64,000 nt of DNA, from positions 461,748 to 525,747 of the forward strand of contig JAVJTA010000003.1 of the NCBI GenBank assembly GCA_040219135.1. Direction: 5' to 3'. How positions within the stretch are numbered: position 1 is the first letter of the stretch; each line of letters begins with the position of its first letter. The notes under the pieces were generated by a model, which ran no database searches, was not told where the DNA came from, and saw only the letters and a program-made list of their open reading frames with translations. Source of the stretch: UBA7803 sp040219135. Its GTDB lineage: Bacteria > Pseudomonadota > Gammaproteobacteria > Pseudomonadales > Azotimanducaceae. Of the stretch, positions 36,217-45,784 are shown piece after piece. The position numbers and the translations under genes are program-made.

Positions 36217-36735
36217 GTGAGAGGGAAGTATCTGAACTGGTCGCTACTGGCAGTTCTGCTGGTGGCCGGGAGCGCGGCGGCGGAGATGAAGATCGCGGTG
36301 CTCGACACGCAGCGCGCGCTGATCGAAAGCGAGGAAGCGCAGCAGCTGCTGCAGGCCGCTCAGGGCGATCTGGAAGGCGACCAGAACAAGGTCAACGCGC
36401 TGGGTCAGGAGATTCAGGCGATGCAGGAGCAGCTGCAGAAGGACGTCGAGGTGATGAGCCCGGCCGAGCAGCGCAAGCGCGCGGGCGAAATCGAAGACAA
36501 GCAGATGCAGTACCAGTTCGAGGTCAACCGGTTGCAGAAGCAGGTGCAGGACCGCCGCCAGGATCTGCTTCAGCAGATGGCGCCCAAGATCGATGCGGTT
36601 CTCAAGGATCTGATCGAGGTCGAGGGGTATGACCTGATCCTGCAGCGCGGCAGTCTGCTGTATGCGAACTCCAAGCACGACATCACGCGCAAGGTGACCG
36701 AGAAGCTCAACGAGAAGCGGGCGGCCTCGCGCTGA
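36217..36735 (+). CDS. skp: Periplasmic chaperone Skp/OmpH
   Basis: Trimeric periplasmic holdase that carries unfolded outer-membrane proteins to BamA. It is 172 residues from GTG 36217, with AAGGAG upstream. Signal peptide residues 1-22 (ending GSAAA) are followed by MKIAVLDTQRALIESEEAQ and a long helical coiled-coil region (about 45-130, rich in Gln, Lys and Glu). The 146 bp gap after bamA holds TAGAAT at 36073-36078 as a possible -10, with TTGAAC 19 bp upstream as a weak -35. Confidence 0.92.
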   Translation: MRGKYLNWSLLAVLLVAGSAAAEMKIAVLDTQRALIESEEAQQLLQAAQGDLEGDQNKVNALGQEIQAMQEQLQKDVEVMSPAEQRKRAGEIEDKQMQYQFEVNRLQKQVQDRRQDLLQQMAPKIDAVLKDLIEVEGYDLILQRGSLLYANSKHDITRKVTEKLNEKRAASR

Positions 36736-36765
36736 GACAGGCGGGTCGGTTCGCGGGAGTCAGCG

Positions 36766-37809
36766 GTGAGCCAGCGGCGGTCGTTCACGCTCCAGGCGCT
36801 GGCTGAGGCGCTCGATGCAGAGCTCGACGGCGATCCGGCCCTGGAGATCGCAGGGCTCGCCAGTCTCAGAAGCGCGGGTCCCGGCGACCTTTCCCACCTG
36901 TCGAGCCCGGCTTACCGGGACGAGCTGGCGTCCTGTGCGGCCGCCGCGGTCATTCTGAGCAGTCAGCACCGTTCCTTGTGGAGCGGGCCGGCGCTCATCA
37001 CCGAGAACCCCTACCTGGCATTTGCCCGCGCTTCGCAGCTGTTCGCCCGGAGTCCGGATCTGGATCCCGGGATTCATGCCAGTGCTTGTGTTCACCCCTC
37101 GGCTACGGTGCACGCGAGCGCCCGGATCGGCCCCGGGGCGTGCGTCGGCGCCAATACGCAGATCGAGCCCGAGGTCCGCGTTCACGCCAACGTGACCATT
37201 GGCGAGGATTGCCGCGTCGGTGAAGGTTGCGTGCTGATGCCCAACGTGGTCATTTACCACGATGTCGTGCTCGGCGTCCGCTGCATCGTCCACGGCGGTG
37301 CGGTGATCGGCGCCGACGGGTTCGGTTTCACCCCGGGCGAAGACGGCCGTCTGACGACTATCGCCCAGTTGGGCGGTGTGCGGGTCGGCGACGACGTCAG
37401 CGTTGGCGCGTGCACCAGCATCGACCGCGGCGCGCTCGACGACACCATCATCGAAGACGGCGTCAAGATCGACAATCAGGTGCAGATCGGCCACAACTGC
37501 CGGATCGGCGCCCACAGCGTGATATGCGGTTGTGTCGGTATCGTCGGCAGCACCCGAATCGGTCGGCACTGCGTGCTCGCCGGCGGGGTAGGGGTGGGCG
37601 GAGATCGGCCCATCGAGATATGCGATCAGGTGGTGGTGAGCGGCATGACCCATGTGTCCAGCTCCATTCGGGAACCTGGCATTTATTCGGGCGGGGTGTT
37701 ACACAGCCCCAACCGGAAATGGAAAAAAAACGCGATTCGTTTCGGTCGTCTCGACGACCTGCATCGGCGTGTCGCCGATCTGGAACGGAAACTGAAGTCT
37801 CGCGACTGA
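36766..37809 (+). CDS. lpxD: UDP-3-O-acylglucosamine N-acyltransferase
   Basis: Third step of lipid A synthesis: N-acylation of UDP-3-O-acyl-glucosamine using acyl-ACP. It is 347 residues from GTG 36766. The N-terminal uridine-binding domain (about 1-100, FTLQALAEALDAELDGDP) precedes a left-handed beta-helix of hexapeptide repeats. The catalytic-His region IDNQVQIGHNCRIGAH is intact, and the C-terminal helix (LHRRVADLERKLK) binds ACP in the E. coli enzyme. Confidence 0.96.
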   Translation: MSQRRSFTLQALAEALDAELDGDPALEIAGLASLRSAGPGDLSHLSSPAYRDELASCAAAAVILSSQHRSLWSGPALITENPYLAFARASQLFARSPDLDPGIHASACVHPSATVHASARIGPGACVGANTQIEPEVRVHANVTIGEDCRVGEGCVLMPNVVIYHDVVLGVRCIVHGGAVIGADGFGFTPGEDGRLTTIAQLGGVRVGDDVSVGACTSIDRGALDDTIIEDGVKIDNQVQIGHNCRIGAHSVICGCVGIVGSTRIGRHCVLAGGVGVGGDRPIEICDQVVVSGMTHVSSSIREPGIYSGGVLHSPNRKWKKNAIRFGRLDDLHRRVADLERKLKSRD

Positions 37810-37852
37810 ACGTCCGGTTGCGTCCGGATCCGTGGCGCCTTCGAGAGTAATC

Positions 37853-38290
37853 ATGAAAGACATCAATGAGCTGTTCGGATATCTGCCGCATCGGTATCCG
37901 TTCCTGCTGGTGGATCGGGTACTCGATGTGGTGCCCGGCGAGCGGATCCGCGGTTACAAGAACCTCACCGTCAACGAGCAGTTCTTTAACGGTCATTTCC
38001 CTGGGCATCCGATCATGCCCGGCGTGCTCATGATCGAGGCGATGGCGCAGCTGTCCGGCGTACTGGCCTTTGAAACCAAGAACCGGCGTCCGTCCGACGG
38101 ATTCACCTATTACCTTGCGGGTACCGACCGCACCCGCTTCAAACGGCCGGTGATCCCCGGCGACCGACTGATGATGGAAAGCCGGATTCTCGCCGACCGG
38201 CGCGGGCTGATGAAGTTCGATTGCCAGGCATTCGTCGACGACGAGCTGGCCTGCACCTCCGAAATCATCTGCATGGAGCGGAAACTGTAG
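37853..38290 (+). CDS. fabZ: 3-hydroxyacyl-[ACP] dehydratase FabZ
   Basis: Hot-dog-fold enzyme of the fatty acid elongation cycle. From ATG 37853 it is 145 residues. The catalytic His is in LPHRYPFLLVDRV and the Glu in FPGHPIMPGVLMIEAMAQ. It sits between lpxD and lpxA as is usual; it competes with them for 3-hydroxyacyl-ACP, which explains the co-location. An open frame 21 bases upstream (37832) is unlikely to be used. Confidence 0.97.
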   Translation: MKDINELFGYLPHRYPFLLVDRVLDVVPGERIRGYKNLTVNEQFFNGHFPGHPIMPGVLMIEAMAQLSGVLAFETKNRRPSDGFTYYLAGTDRTRFKRPVIPGDRLMMESRILADRRGLMKFDCQAFVDDELACTSEIICMERKL

Positions 38291-38355
38291 TGGGGCGTCT
38301 GGCAGATGGCCGGTAGTGCGGGTATCCCAGACGCTGGCGCGCGCCGCGGGTCCGG

Positions 38356-39174
38356 TTGGCCGGTTTGATCGACCCCCGCGCCATCATCGATCCGTCGGCC
38401 CGTCTCGGCAGCAATGTGGCCGTGGGCCCGTGGACCAGCATCGGTCCGGGGGTCGAGATCGGCGACGACTGCACGGTCGCCTCGCACGTGGTGGTCAAGG
38501 GGCCCTGCCGGATGGGTCGCGGTAACCGGATCTTTCAGTTCTCGACGATCGGCGAGGACACATCCGATCTGAGCTATCGCGGGGAGCCGACCACCCTCGA
38601 GATCGGCGATCACAACGTGTTCCGCGAGGGCGTCACGGTGCACCGTGGAACCGTGAAGGATGCCGGAAGCACCATCATCGGTAATCACTGCCTGCTGATG
38701 CCCTACGTCCACGTCGCCCACGACTGTGTGCTCGGCGATCATGTGATTCTGGCCAACAACGCCGCGGTGTCCGGGCACGTGAGGGTGGGCGATCACGCCA
38801 ACTTCGGCGGCTTTGCCGGCGTGGCGCAGCATCGCCGGGTCGGCGCGCATGCCCACATCGCCGCGATGAGCCTGGTGATCAAGGACGTGCCCGACTTCGT
38901 CACGGTTGCCGGGAATCCGGCCGCGGCCGCGGGTCTCAACGTCGAAGGGCTGCGGCGCCGGGGCTTCAGCGACGGGGTGCTCAAGGAGCTGCGCCGGGCC
39001 TACAAGGTCGTGTATCGGTCCGGCCTGACCGTGGAAGAGGCACTGTCACAGCTCGCCGATCGGGCAGCGCGGGTGCCGGAAGTAGCGAGCTTCGTCGCCA
39101 CCGTGCGGGCGTCGCGCTGGGGCATCGTGCGCCCGCGTGGACGTCGCGCCGACGATCGCGCCGAAGAGGCGTGA
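38356..39174 (+). CDS. lpxA: UDP-N-acetylglucosamine O-acyltransferase (LpxA), divergent active site
   Basis: First step of lipid A synthesis. It is 272 residues from TTG 38356, giving MAGLIDPRAIIDPSARL, nearly the Pseudomonas N-terminus; TTG 38365 is an alternative. The beta-helix repeats are complete. The catalytic His is present (H122 in VHVAHD, E. coli H125), as are H119 and H141 (E. coli H122, H144). However, E. coli K76 is replaced by Ser73 (DLSYRGEPT), and E. coli H160 by Ala157 (GVAQHRRVGAH where relatives have VHQ). The reading is direct from the DNA. The C-terminal helical domain ends in a basic Arg-rich tail. Confidence 0.94.
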   Translation: MAGLIDPRAIIDPSARLGSNVAVGPWTSIGPGVEIGDDCTVASHVVVKGPCRMGRGNRIFQFSTIGEDTSDLSYRGEPTTLEIGDHNVFREGVTVHRGTVKDAGSTIIGNHCLLMPYVHVAHDCVLGDHVILANNAAVSGHVRVGDHANFGGFAGVAQHRRVGAHAHIAAMSLVIKDVPDFVTVAGNPAAAAGLNVEGLRRRGFSDGVLKELRRAYKVVYRSGLTVEEALSQLADRAARVPEVASFVATVRASRWGIVRPRGRRADDRAEEA

Positions 39175-39217
39175 CCGCCGCCGGATCGCCACCGTCCGGC
39201 CAGCGCCCCATCATCCC

Positions 39218-40387
39218 ATGACCCTCACCGTCGGTATCCTTGCGGGCGAGTCCTCGGGCGACACCCTCGGCCACGGCCTCATGATGGAGATCAGACGACG
39301 GCGACCCGACGTTCGCTTCGTCGGCATCGGCGGCCCGCGCATGCTGGCGGAAGGTCTCGAAAGCCTCGTGTCGATCGAGCGGTTGTCGATGAACGGGTTC
39401 ATCGATCCGCTGCGCCGCCTGCCGGAACTCGTCGGCATCCTCCGACTGCTGCTGTCGCGCTTCGCAGCGGACCGCCCCGACGTATTCGTTGGTGTCGACT
39501 TCAACGTCTTCAATCTGCTGCTGGAGCGACGGCTGAAGCGCCGCGGCGTCCCCACCGTGCACTATGTCAGCCCGTCGGTTTACGCCTGGCGCCGCGGCCG
39601 CATCCGGCGTATCGCCCGGGCGGCCGACATGGTGCTGGCGTTGTATCCGTTCGAACCGGCGCTCTACGCGCGCACCCCGGTGCGGGCCGTGTACGTTGGG
39701 CATCCCCTGGCCGATGCCATCGATCTGCAGGCCGGTTCGGAGCCTGCGCGACGTCAGGCCCGGCGCGCCCTCGGGATGCCGGATGGCGAGCTGGTGGTGG
39801 CGCTGCTGCCGGGCAGCCGGATGTCCGAGGTGCAGCTGATGGGCGACGTGTTCCTGGCGGCGGCCGTGCGTCTGCAGGCACTGCTGCCGGCCGTGCGCTT
39901 CCTGGTTCCCTGCGTGCGACCGGCCATCGGCGCCTGGCTGGCGGACGCGCGTGCGCGCTATGCGCGGCTGCCGCTCGACGATTACTCCGGCGACGCGCGG
40001 CTCGCCCTCACGGCCTGTGACGTCGCGCTGGTCAAATCCGGCACCAGCACGCTCGAGGCGATGCTGCTGCGCCGGCCCATGGTGGTGAGCTACCGCCTCG
40101 GGTGGGCGACCTATCAGCTGGTCCGACGCCTGCTGCGCACGCCCTACGTGGCTCTGCCGAACATTCTCGCCGGCCGTGAGCTGGTGCCGGAATTGCTGCA
40201 GGAACAGGCCACGCCGGCGGCGCTCGCGGACGCCGTGCGCCGCGAACTGGACAAGAGCCGCACTGACCCCGAATACTTACGCGAGTTCGAGCGTCTGCAC
40301 CTGCACCTGCGGCAGCATGCCGATGCCCGGGCGGCGGAAGCCGTTCTGGGACTGGTATCTGGGCCTGCAGGCACCGTGAATCCTTGA
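39218..40387 (+). CDS. lpxB: Lipid-A-disaccharide synthase
   Basis: Glycosyltransferase family 19 enzyme that joins lipid X and UDP-diacylglucosamine at the inner membrane. From ATG 39218 it is 389 residues. Motifs: LAGESSGDTLGHGLM at the N-terminus, FVGVDFNVFNL with the essential Asp, YVSPSVYAWRRGR, LLPGSRMSEV, and KSGTSTLEAML for nucleotide binding. The frame is open upstream to 39137 within lpxA. The stop overlaps a TTG at 40384. Confidence 0.96.
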   Translation: MTLTVGILAGESSGDTLGHGLMMEIRRRRPDVRFVGIGGPRMLAEGLESLVSIERLSMNGFIDPLRRLPELVGILRLLLSRFAADRPDVFVGVDFNVFNLLLERRLKRRGVPTVHYVSPSVYAWRRGRIRRIARAADMVLALYPFEPALYARTPVRAVYVGHPLADAIDLQAGSEPARRQARRALGMPDGELVVALLPGSRMSEVQLMGDVFLAAAVRLQALLPAVRFLVPCVRPAIGAWLADARARYARLPLDDYSGDARLALTACDVALVKSGTSTLEAMLLRRPMVVSYRLGWATYQLVRRLLRTPYVALPNILAGRELVPELLQEQATPAALADAVRRELDKSRTDPEYLREFERLHLHLRQHADARAAEAVLGLVSGPAGTVNP

Positions 40388-40413
40388 GTCCGGAGGGGAA
40401 CACCCGCAACTTC

Positions 40414-41028
40414 ATGAGGTTGTTCGAAGACCGTCCATTGCCGCGGCTGACGGCCGGCGTCGACGAGGTGGGTCGGGGCCCGCTGGCCGGGCCGGTCCTC
40501 GCCGCCGCGGTGGTTCTCGACCCGGATCGGCCGGTGCAGGGTCTCAGGGACTCGAAACGCCTGAGCGCGGCACGGCGCGAGGTCCTCGCCGATGAGATCC
40601 GCGCCTGCGCCCTGGCCTGGAGCGTTGGCCGAGCCGAGGTCGCCGAAATCGACTCCCTCAACATTCTGCGCGCCAGTCACCTGGCCATGCAGCGCGCGGT
40701 CGAGGGCCTGCCGTTCGGTCCCGAACTCGTTTTCGTGGACGGCAATCTGGTGCCCTTCTTCGGCATGCCGGCGGTGGCCCTGGTCGGCGGCGATGCGCTC
40801 ATGCCCGCGATCAGCGCTGCCGCGATACTCGCCAAGGTAACCCGCGACGCCGAGATGGTCGCGCTCGCTGGACGCTACCCCGGCTATGGGCTCGAGCAGC
40901 ACAAGGGCTACGCCACGGCGCGCCATCTGCGCGCCCTGGCAGAGTTCGGGCCGACGCCCCAGCACCGGCAGTCGTTCGCGCCGGTGTCGGGGTCGGTGGC
41001 GCCGTCGAGCAGTGGGGGGCTGTTCTGA
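40414..41028 (+). CDS. rnhB: Ribonuclease HII
   Basis: Removes misincorporated ribonucleotides and RNA in RNA-DNA hybrids. From ATG 40414 it is 204 residues (E. coli 198), with the DEDD active site in AGVDEVGRGPLAGPV, FVDGN, and AKVTRDAEM. GGAGG at 40392-40396 is 17 bases upstream, rather far; a TTG at 40384 (overlapping the lpxB stop) would add 10 residues. The ATG start fits family length best. The gene ends one base into dnaE. Confidence 0.95.
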   Translation: MRLFEDRPLPRLTAGVDEVGRGPLAGPVLAAAVVLDPDRPVQGLRDSKRLSAARREVLADEIRACALAWSVGRAEVAEIDSLNILRASHLAMQRAVEGLPFGPELVFVDGNLVPFFGMPAVALVGGDALMPAISAAAILAKVTRDAEMVALAGRYPGYGLEQHKGYATARHLRALAEFGPTPQHRQSFAPVSGSVAPSSSGGLF

Positions 41029-44000
41029 TGACGACGCCGTCCGTCAACACACCGGGCTTCGTTCACCTGCGTCTGCACAGCGAGTTCTCGCTCGCCGACA
41101 GCATCATCAAGATCAAGCCGCTGATCGCGCGCGCGGTGGAACTCGGCATGCCGGCGCTCGGGCTCACCGATCGAGCCAATCTGTTCGCCCTGGTGAAGTT
41201 CTATCAGGCGAGCCTCGACGCCGGCATCAAGCCTCTGGTCGGCGTGGACCTGCCGCTCCTGGGCGAGCCAGGGGAACGTTTCCGGCTAAGCGTGATGGCC
41301 ATGAACCAGACCGGGTTCCGCAACCTCATCGCGCTGGTCTCCGGCGCCTACGTCGGCTGCACGGAGCGTGGCGCGGTCACGCGCGAGCAGCTGTTCGCCC
41401 ACGGAGAAGGCCTGCTGGTGATTTCCGGCGGCCGTGAAGGCGACGTCGGCCAGGCGCTGCTTAAGGGTGATGAAACCGGCGCCGAGCGGCTCGCCGCTGA
41501 GTGGGCCCGCGCCTTTCCCGATCGCTACTACCTCGAGCTGACCCGCACCGGGCGCGTCGGCGAGGAGGCCTACATTGCGCTCGCGGTGCCCCTGGCAGCG
41601 CGGCTCGGGGTGCCGGTGGTTGCGACCAACGACGTCTGCTTCCTCCACGAGGACGACTACGAAGCGCACGAAACCCGGGTCTGCATTCACGACGGTCGAA
41701 CGCTCGACGATCCGCGTCGCGAGCGGCGCTACAGCCCGGCGCAGTATCTCAAGAGCGCGGCGGAGATGGCGATCCTGTTCCGCGACGTTCCGGAGGCACT
41801 GGCGAATTCCGTGGAGATCGCCCGACGCTGCAACGTCGAGGTGGCGCTCGGTGAGTACTACCTGCCGAACTATCCGGTTCCGGACGGCACCACGCTGGAG
41901 CAGTATCTCGAGGTCTGTGCCCGGCGTGGGCTCGAGGACAAGCTGCGTCGGCTCGAGTCCTTCGGCGAACTGACCCTTCCCGTGGCGCAGTACCAGGACC
42001 GGCTCGACTACGAGCTCGACGTCATCAATCAGATGGGATTTCCCGGCTACTTCCTGATCGTCATGGAGTTCATCGGCTGGGCCAAGGAGAACAACATCCC
42101 GGTGGGGCCGGGACGGGGCTCCGGCGGCGGCTCCCTCGTGGCCTACGCGCTCGGCATCACCGACATGGATCCGCTGCGCTACGACCTGCTGTTCGAGCGC
42201 TTTCTCAACCCGGAACGGGTGTCCATGCCGGATTTCGACATCGATTTCTGCATGGAGGGCCGCGATCGGGTCATCGCCCACGTATCGGAACGCTACGGCC
42301 AGGACGCCGTGAGTCAGATCATCACCTTCGGCACCATGGCGGCCAAGGCCGTGGTACGCGACGTAGCCCGGGTGCAGGGTAAGCCCTACGGCCTCGCCGA
42401 CAAGCTGTCGAAGCTGATCCCGTTCGAGGTGGGCATGACGCTCACCAAGGCCGTGGAGCAGAGCAAGGAACTCGCCGCTTTCATCGCCGACAACGAGGAA
42501 GTCGGTGAGATCATGGAGATGGCCTATAAGCTCGAAGGCGTGGTGCGCGGAGTCGGCCGTCATGCCGGCGGCGTGGTCATCGCACCGTCGGCTCTCACCG
42601 ATTTCGTGCCCCTGTACGTCGACGAACTGTCCGGCGGGCTGGTCTCTCAGTTCGACAAGGATGACGTCGAGAGCGCGGGCCTGGTGAAGTTCGACTTCCT
42701 CGGTCTGAAGACGTTGACCATCATTCAGTGGGCCGTGCAGGCAATCAACGAGCATCTGGGCGATGGCGTCGATCCGGTGCAGATCGAGCGGATTCCGCTG
42801 GACGATCCCGACACCTTCGATCTGCTCCGCGGTGCCGAGACCACGGGCGTGTTTCAGCTCGAATCCCGGGGCATGAAGGACCTGATCCGGCGTCTGCTGC
42901 CCGACCGCTTCGACGACATCATCGCTCTGGTGGCACTGTTCCGTCCGGGCCCGCTGCAGTCCGGGGCGGTGGACGACTACATCGACCGCAAGCACGGCCG
43001 CAAGGCGGTCGCCTACCCGCACCCGGAGATGGCCGAGGTGCTCAACACCACCTACGGCGTCATGCTCTACCAGGAGCAGGTCATGAAGACCGCCCAGGTG
43101 CTGGCCGGGTTTTCGCTCGGTCAGGCCGATCTGCTGCGACGCGCCATGGGCAAGAAAAAGCCCGAGGAAATGGCCAAGGTGCGCGCTCAGTTTCTCGACG
43201 GCTGCGCCGAGCACGGCGTCGACTCCAAACTGGCCAACGACATCTTCGATCTGATGGAGAAGTTCTCCGGCTACGCCTTCAACAAGTCCCACAGCGCGAC
43301 TTACGCGCTGGTGTCGTTTCAGACCGCGTGGCTGAAGAAGCACTACCCGGCGGAGTTCATGGCGGCGACGCTGTCCGCCGACATGCAGAACATCGATAAG
43401 GTGGTCACCCTGGTGGACGAGGTCCGGCACATGGGCCTGGAACTGCATCCTCCCAGCGTCAACCACAGTCAGTTCCGCTTCACCGGCCGCGACGGCCGGG
43501 TGATCTACGGACTCGGCGCGGTGCGCGGCGTTGGCGAAGGGCCGGTGGAGGCGATCGTCGCGGCCCGGGATGCGGACGGGCCGTTTCGGAGCCTGGTCGA
43601 CTTCTGCCGCCGGGTGGATGCCAGGCGCGCCAACCGACGGGTCCTGGAGGCATTGATCCGCTCCGGAGCCATGGACGATCTGGCGGCGTATCGTCCGGGC
43701 GACACCCTGGACGACGTCCGGGCACGGCTAGCCGCGGAACTCGCCGATGCGCTTCAGGGGGCCGAACAGGCGGCGCGCAATGCGGAACTCGGCATGACGG
43801 ACATGTTCGGCGGGGTGGACGCGGTCGTCGAGATGCCTCCCGTCAGAGCCGCGGTGGCGGCGCTCACCAGGAAGGAACGGCTCGAGGGCGAGAAGGAAAC
43901 CCTCGGCCTGTATCTCACCGGCCATCCGATCGAGGAGTACCTGCCGGAGATCCGCCAGATCTGTGCGAACGACATTGCCGGTCTGCGCGCCGAGCGAGGC

Positions 44001-44531
44001 ATGCAGCTGGTGGCGGGACTGGTCGTGTCGGTGCGGGTGATGCGCAGCCGCCGGGGCGGTGACCTTTGCTTTCTGGTGATCGACGACCGCAGCGCGCGCC
44101 TGGAGGCATCTCTGTTCACGGACGCTTTCGAAGCCTGCCGGGGCAAGATCGCGAAGGACGCCATCCTGCTGTTCGAAGGTGAGGTGCAGCCCGACGACTA
44201 CACCGGCACGCTGAAGCTCAAGGTCGAGAAGGTCTACACGATGGAGGAAGCCCGGGCCCGGTACTCGCGCGCGCTGCTGCTCGACCTGTGTTCCGAATCC
44301 GTGCCTTCGGATCTCCCCGAGCGTCTGAAGAACTGCCTCGAACCGCACCGCCAGCACGGCGCAGGGTGCCCCGTGGGCGTGCTCTACCAGACCGGAGAGG
44401 GCACCTGTGCGGCCCGCGGTCGCATCATGCTGGGCCCGGACTGGCAGGTGAAACCCAGCGACGACCTGCTGGCCCGGCTGCGCTCGGAATTCGGCGACGA
44501 GCGCGTGACCCTGTCCTACGCGACCGCTTAA
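41028..44531 (+). CDS. dnaE: DNA polymerase III alpha subunit
   Basis: Catalytic subunit of the chromosomal replicase. It is 1167 residues (E. coli 1160). The PHP domain (1-280) starts FVHLRLHSEFSLADS. The polymerase domain has GPGRGSGGGSLVAYALGI and the two catalytic aspartates in MPDFDIDFC, with the third in VKFDFLGLKTL. The helix-hairpin and OB regions follow to about 1080. ATG 41028 overlaps the rnhB stop by one base. In E. coli and Pseudomonas accA follows dnaE; here tilS begins 2 bases later. Confidence 0.98.
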   Translation: MTTPSVNTPGFVHLRLHSEFSLADSIIKIKPLIARAVELGMPALGLTDRANLFALVKFYQASLDAGIKPLVGVDLPLLGEPGERFRLSVMAMNQTGFRNLIALVSGAYVGCTERGAVTREQLFAHGEGLLVISGGREGDVGQALLKGDETGAERLAAEWARAFPDRYYLELTRTGRVGEEAYIALAVPLAARLGVPVVATNDVCFLHEDDYEAHETRVCIHDGRTLDDPRRERRYSPAQYLKSAAEMAILFRDVPEALANSVEIARRCNVEVALGEYYLPNYPVPDGTTLEQYLEVCARRGLEDKLRRLESFGELTLPVAQYQDRLDYELDVINQMGFPGYFLIVMEFIGWAKENNIPVGPGRGSGGGSLVAYALGITDMDPLRYDLLFERFLNPERVSMPDFDIDFCMEGRDRVIAHVSERYGQDAVSQIITFGTMAAKAVVRDVARVQGKPYGLADKLSKLIPFEVGMTLTKAVEQSKELAAFIADNEEVGEIMEMAYKLEGVVRGVGRHAGGVVIAPSALTDFVPLYVDELSGGLVSQFDKDDVESAGLVKFDFLGLKTLTIIQWAVQAINEHLGDGVDPVQIERIPLDDPDTFDLLRGAETTGVFQLESRGMKDLIRRLLPDRFDDIIALVALFRPGPLQSGAVDDYIDRKHGRKAVAYPHPEMAEVLNTTYGVMLYQEQVMKTAQVLAGFSLGQADLLRRAMGKKKPEEMAKVRAQFLDGCAEHGVDSKLANDIFDLMEKFSGYAFNKSHSATYALVSFQTAWLKKHYPAEFMAATLSADMQNIDKVVTLVDEVRHMGLELHPPSVNHSQFRFTGRDGRVIYGLGAVRGVGEGPVEAIVAARDADGPFRSLVDFCRRVDARRANRRVLEALIRSGAMDDLAAYRPGDTLDDVRARLAAELADALQGAEQAARNAELGMTDMFGGVDAVVEMPPVRAAVAALTRKERLEGEKETLGLYLTGHPIEEYLPEIRQICANDIAGLRAERGMQLVAGLVVSVRVMRSRRGGDLCFLVIDDRSARLEASLFTDAFEACRGKIAKDAILLFEGEVQPDDYTGTLKLKVEKVYTMEEARARYSRALLLDLCSESVPSDLPERLKNCLEPHRQHGAGCPVGVLYQTGEGTCAARGRIMLGPDWQVKPSDDLLARLRSEFGDERVTLSYATA

Positions 44532-44532
44532 G

Positions 44533-45765
44533 GTGAACACGGTCGCGGCAGCCGTCGCCGCGGCCCTGGCGCAGGCACCGGGAGCGCTGTTCGTCGGCTT
44601 CAGTGGTGGCCTCGATTCCACCGTGCTGCTGCACGCCGTCGCCGCCCGTCGACGCGACGGTGTAGTCGCCGTGCACGTGGACCACGGGATCCATCCCGAA
44701 TCCTCGGCGTGGTGCGAGCGCTGCGCGCGAACGGCGCAGCGGTTCGACGTGAGGTTCGTTGCCCGGTGCCTCGACGTGGCGCTCGGCAGCGGGCTCGAGG
44801 CCCGTGCCCGGCAGGCGCGCTACGACGTGTTCCGCGAGTTGCTCGCTGCCTCGGACGCGCGCCTGCTGCTGGCCCATCACAGCGACGATCAGGTGGAAAC
44901 CGGGCTGTTGCGACTGCTCCAGGGACGCGGCCTGTACGGCATGCCTCAGGCCCGTCGGCTGGCGGCCGGGCAGGTGGTACGGCCGCTGCTCTCCCTGCCG
45001 CGGTCCGTGCTCCGCGACTACGCAGTGGAACACGGGCTCGACTGGATCGACGACCCGGGCAATCTGGATCTAACGATGGACCGGAACTTTCTCCGCGAGC
45101 GTCTGCTGCCGGCGCTGCGCGGGCGCTGGCCCGGCGTCGATGCGGCGCTGCTCGACGCCATGGGGTCGCGCCGCGAAGCGGATCTTCTCGCTGCCGCCGG
45201 CGTCGGCCTGGACGCCGCGCGGCTGCCCGTTGCGGCGCTCGATGGCGATGTCGGCATGACGCGGCTGCGGCTCTGGCTCGCGCATCAGGCCGTGGCGCTG
45301 CCGACCCGCGCGGCACTTCAGGAGTTTCTCCGGCAGACGCGGGAGGCGGCCGGTGACCGGACCCCGCGCCTGGCGGTCGGCGACGGCCACGCGCTCATCC
45401 GCTACGACGGCTGGGTGTACCTGCGGCGCCCGGCGCCCCGGCTGGGCGAGTCCTACCGCGTCGATGTTCCGGGGTGCCTGGAACTGCCCCACGGTGAGCT
45501 CAGGGTCGAGCCGGCGTCGTCCGGCGTGCGCGCCGAGGCGCCGCTCAGCGTGCGCTTTCGCCGCGGCGGTGAGCGGCTGCGTTGCGGCGGCCGCGCGCGC
45601 GCGGTCAAACAGTTGCTGCGCGAAGCCCGCGTGCCGCCCTGGGCGCGCGACAGCTATCCGCTGGTCTGGGATGCGCGCGGATTGCTGGCGCTGCCCGGGA
45701 TCGCGGTGCGCGACGCCGCGGTCCCGGAGGGCCCGAGCTACCGCCTGCGCTGGTTGCCGCAGTGA
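44533..45765 (+). CDS. tilS: tRNA(Ile)-lysidine synthase
   Basis: Converts C34 of the CAU-anticodon isoleucine tRNA to lysidine so that it reads AUA. It is 410 residues from GTG 44533. The PP-loop SGGLDST (residues 24-30) binds ATP; VDHGIHPES and AHHSDDQVETGLLRLLQG are further family motifs. The C-terminal domain (about 310-410) ends RVPPWARDSYPLVWD...LALPGIAV. It starts two bases after dnaE, so it probably shares that transcript. Confidence 0.94.
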   Translation: MNTVAAAVAAALAQAPGALFVGFSGGLDSTVLLHAVAARRRDGVVAVHVDHGIHPESSAWCERCARTAQRFDVRFVARCLDVALGSGLEARARQARYDVFRELLAASDARLLLAHHSDDQVETGLLRLLQGRGLYGMPQARRLAAGQVVRPLLSLPRSVLRDYAVEHGLDWIDDPGNLDLTMDRNFLRERLLPALRGRWPGVDAALLDAMGSRREADLLAAAGVGLDAARLPVAALDGDVGMTRLRLWLAHQAVALPTRAALQEFLRQTREAAGDRTPRLAVGDGHALIRYDGWVYLRRPAPRLGESYRVDVPGCLELPHGELRVEPASSGVRAEAPLSVRFRRGGERLRCGGRARAVKQLLREARVPPWARDSYPLVWDARGLLALPGIAVRDAAVPEGPSYRLRWLPQ

Positions 45766-45784
45766 TCTCCCGAGTGATTTCCCT

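Noticed and set aside
41286..43466. 726-codon open frame antisense to dnaE
   Set aside because: It lies fully opposite a conserved essential gene; high-GC codon bias keeps that frame free of stops. The translation has no recognizable domain.
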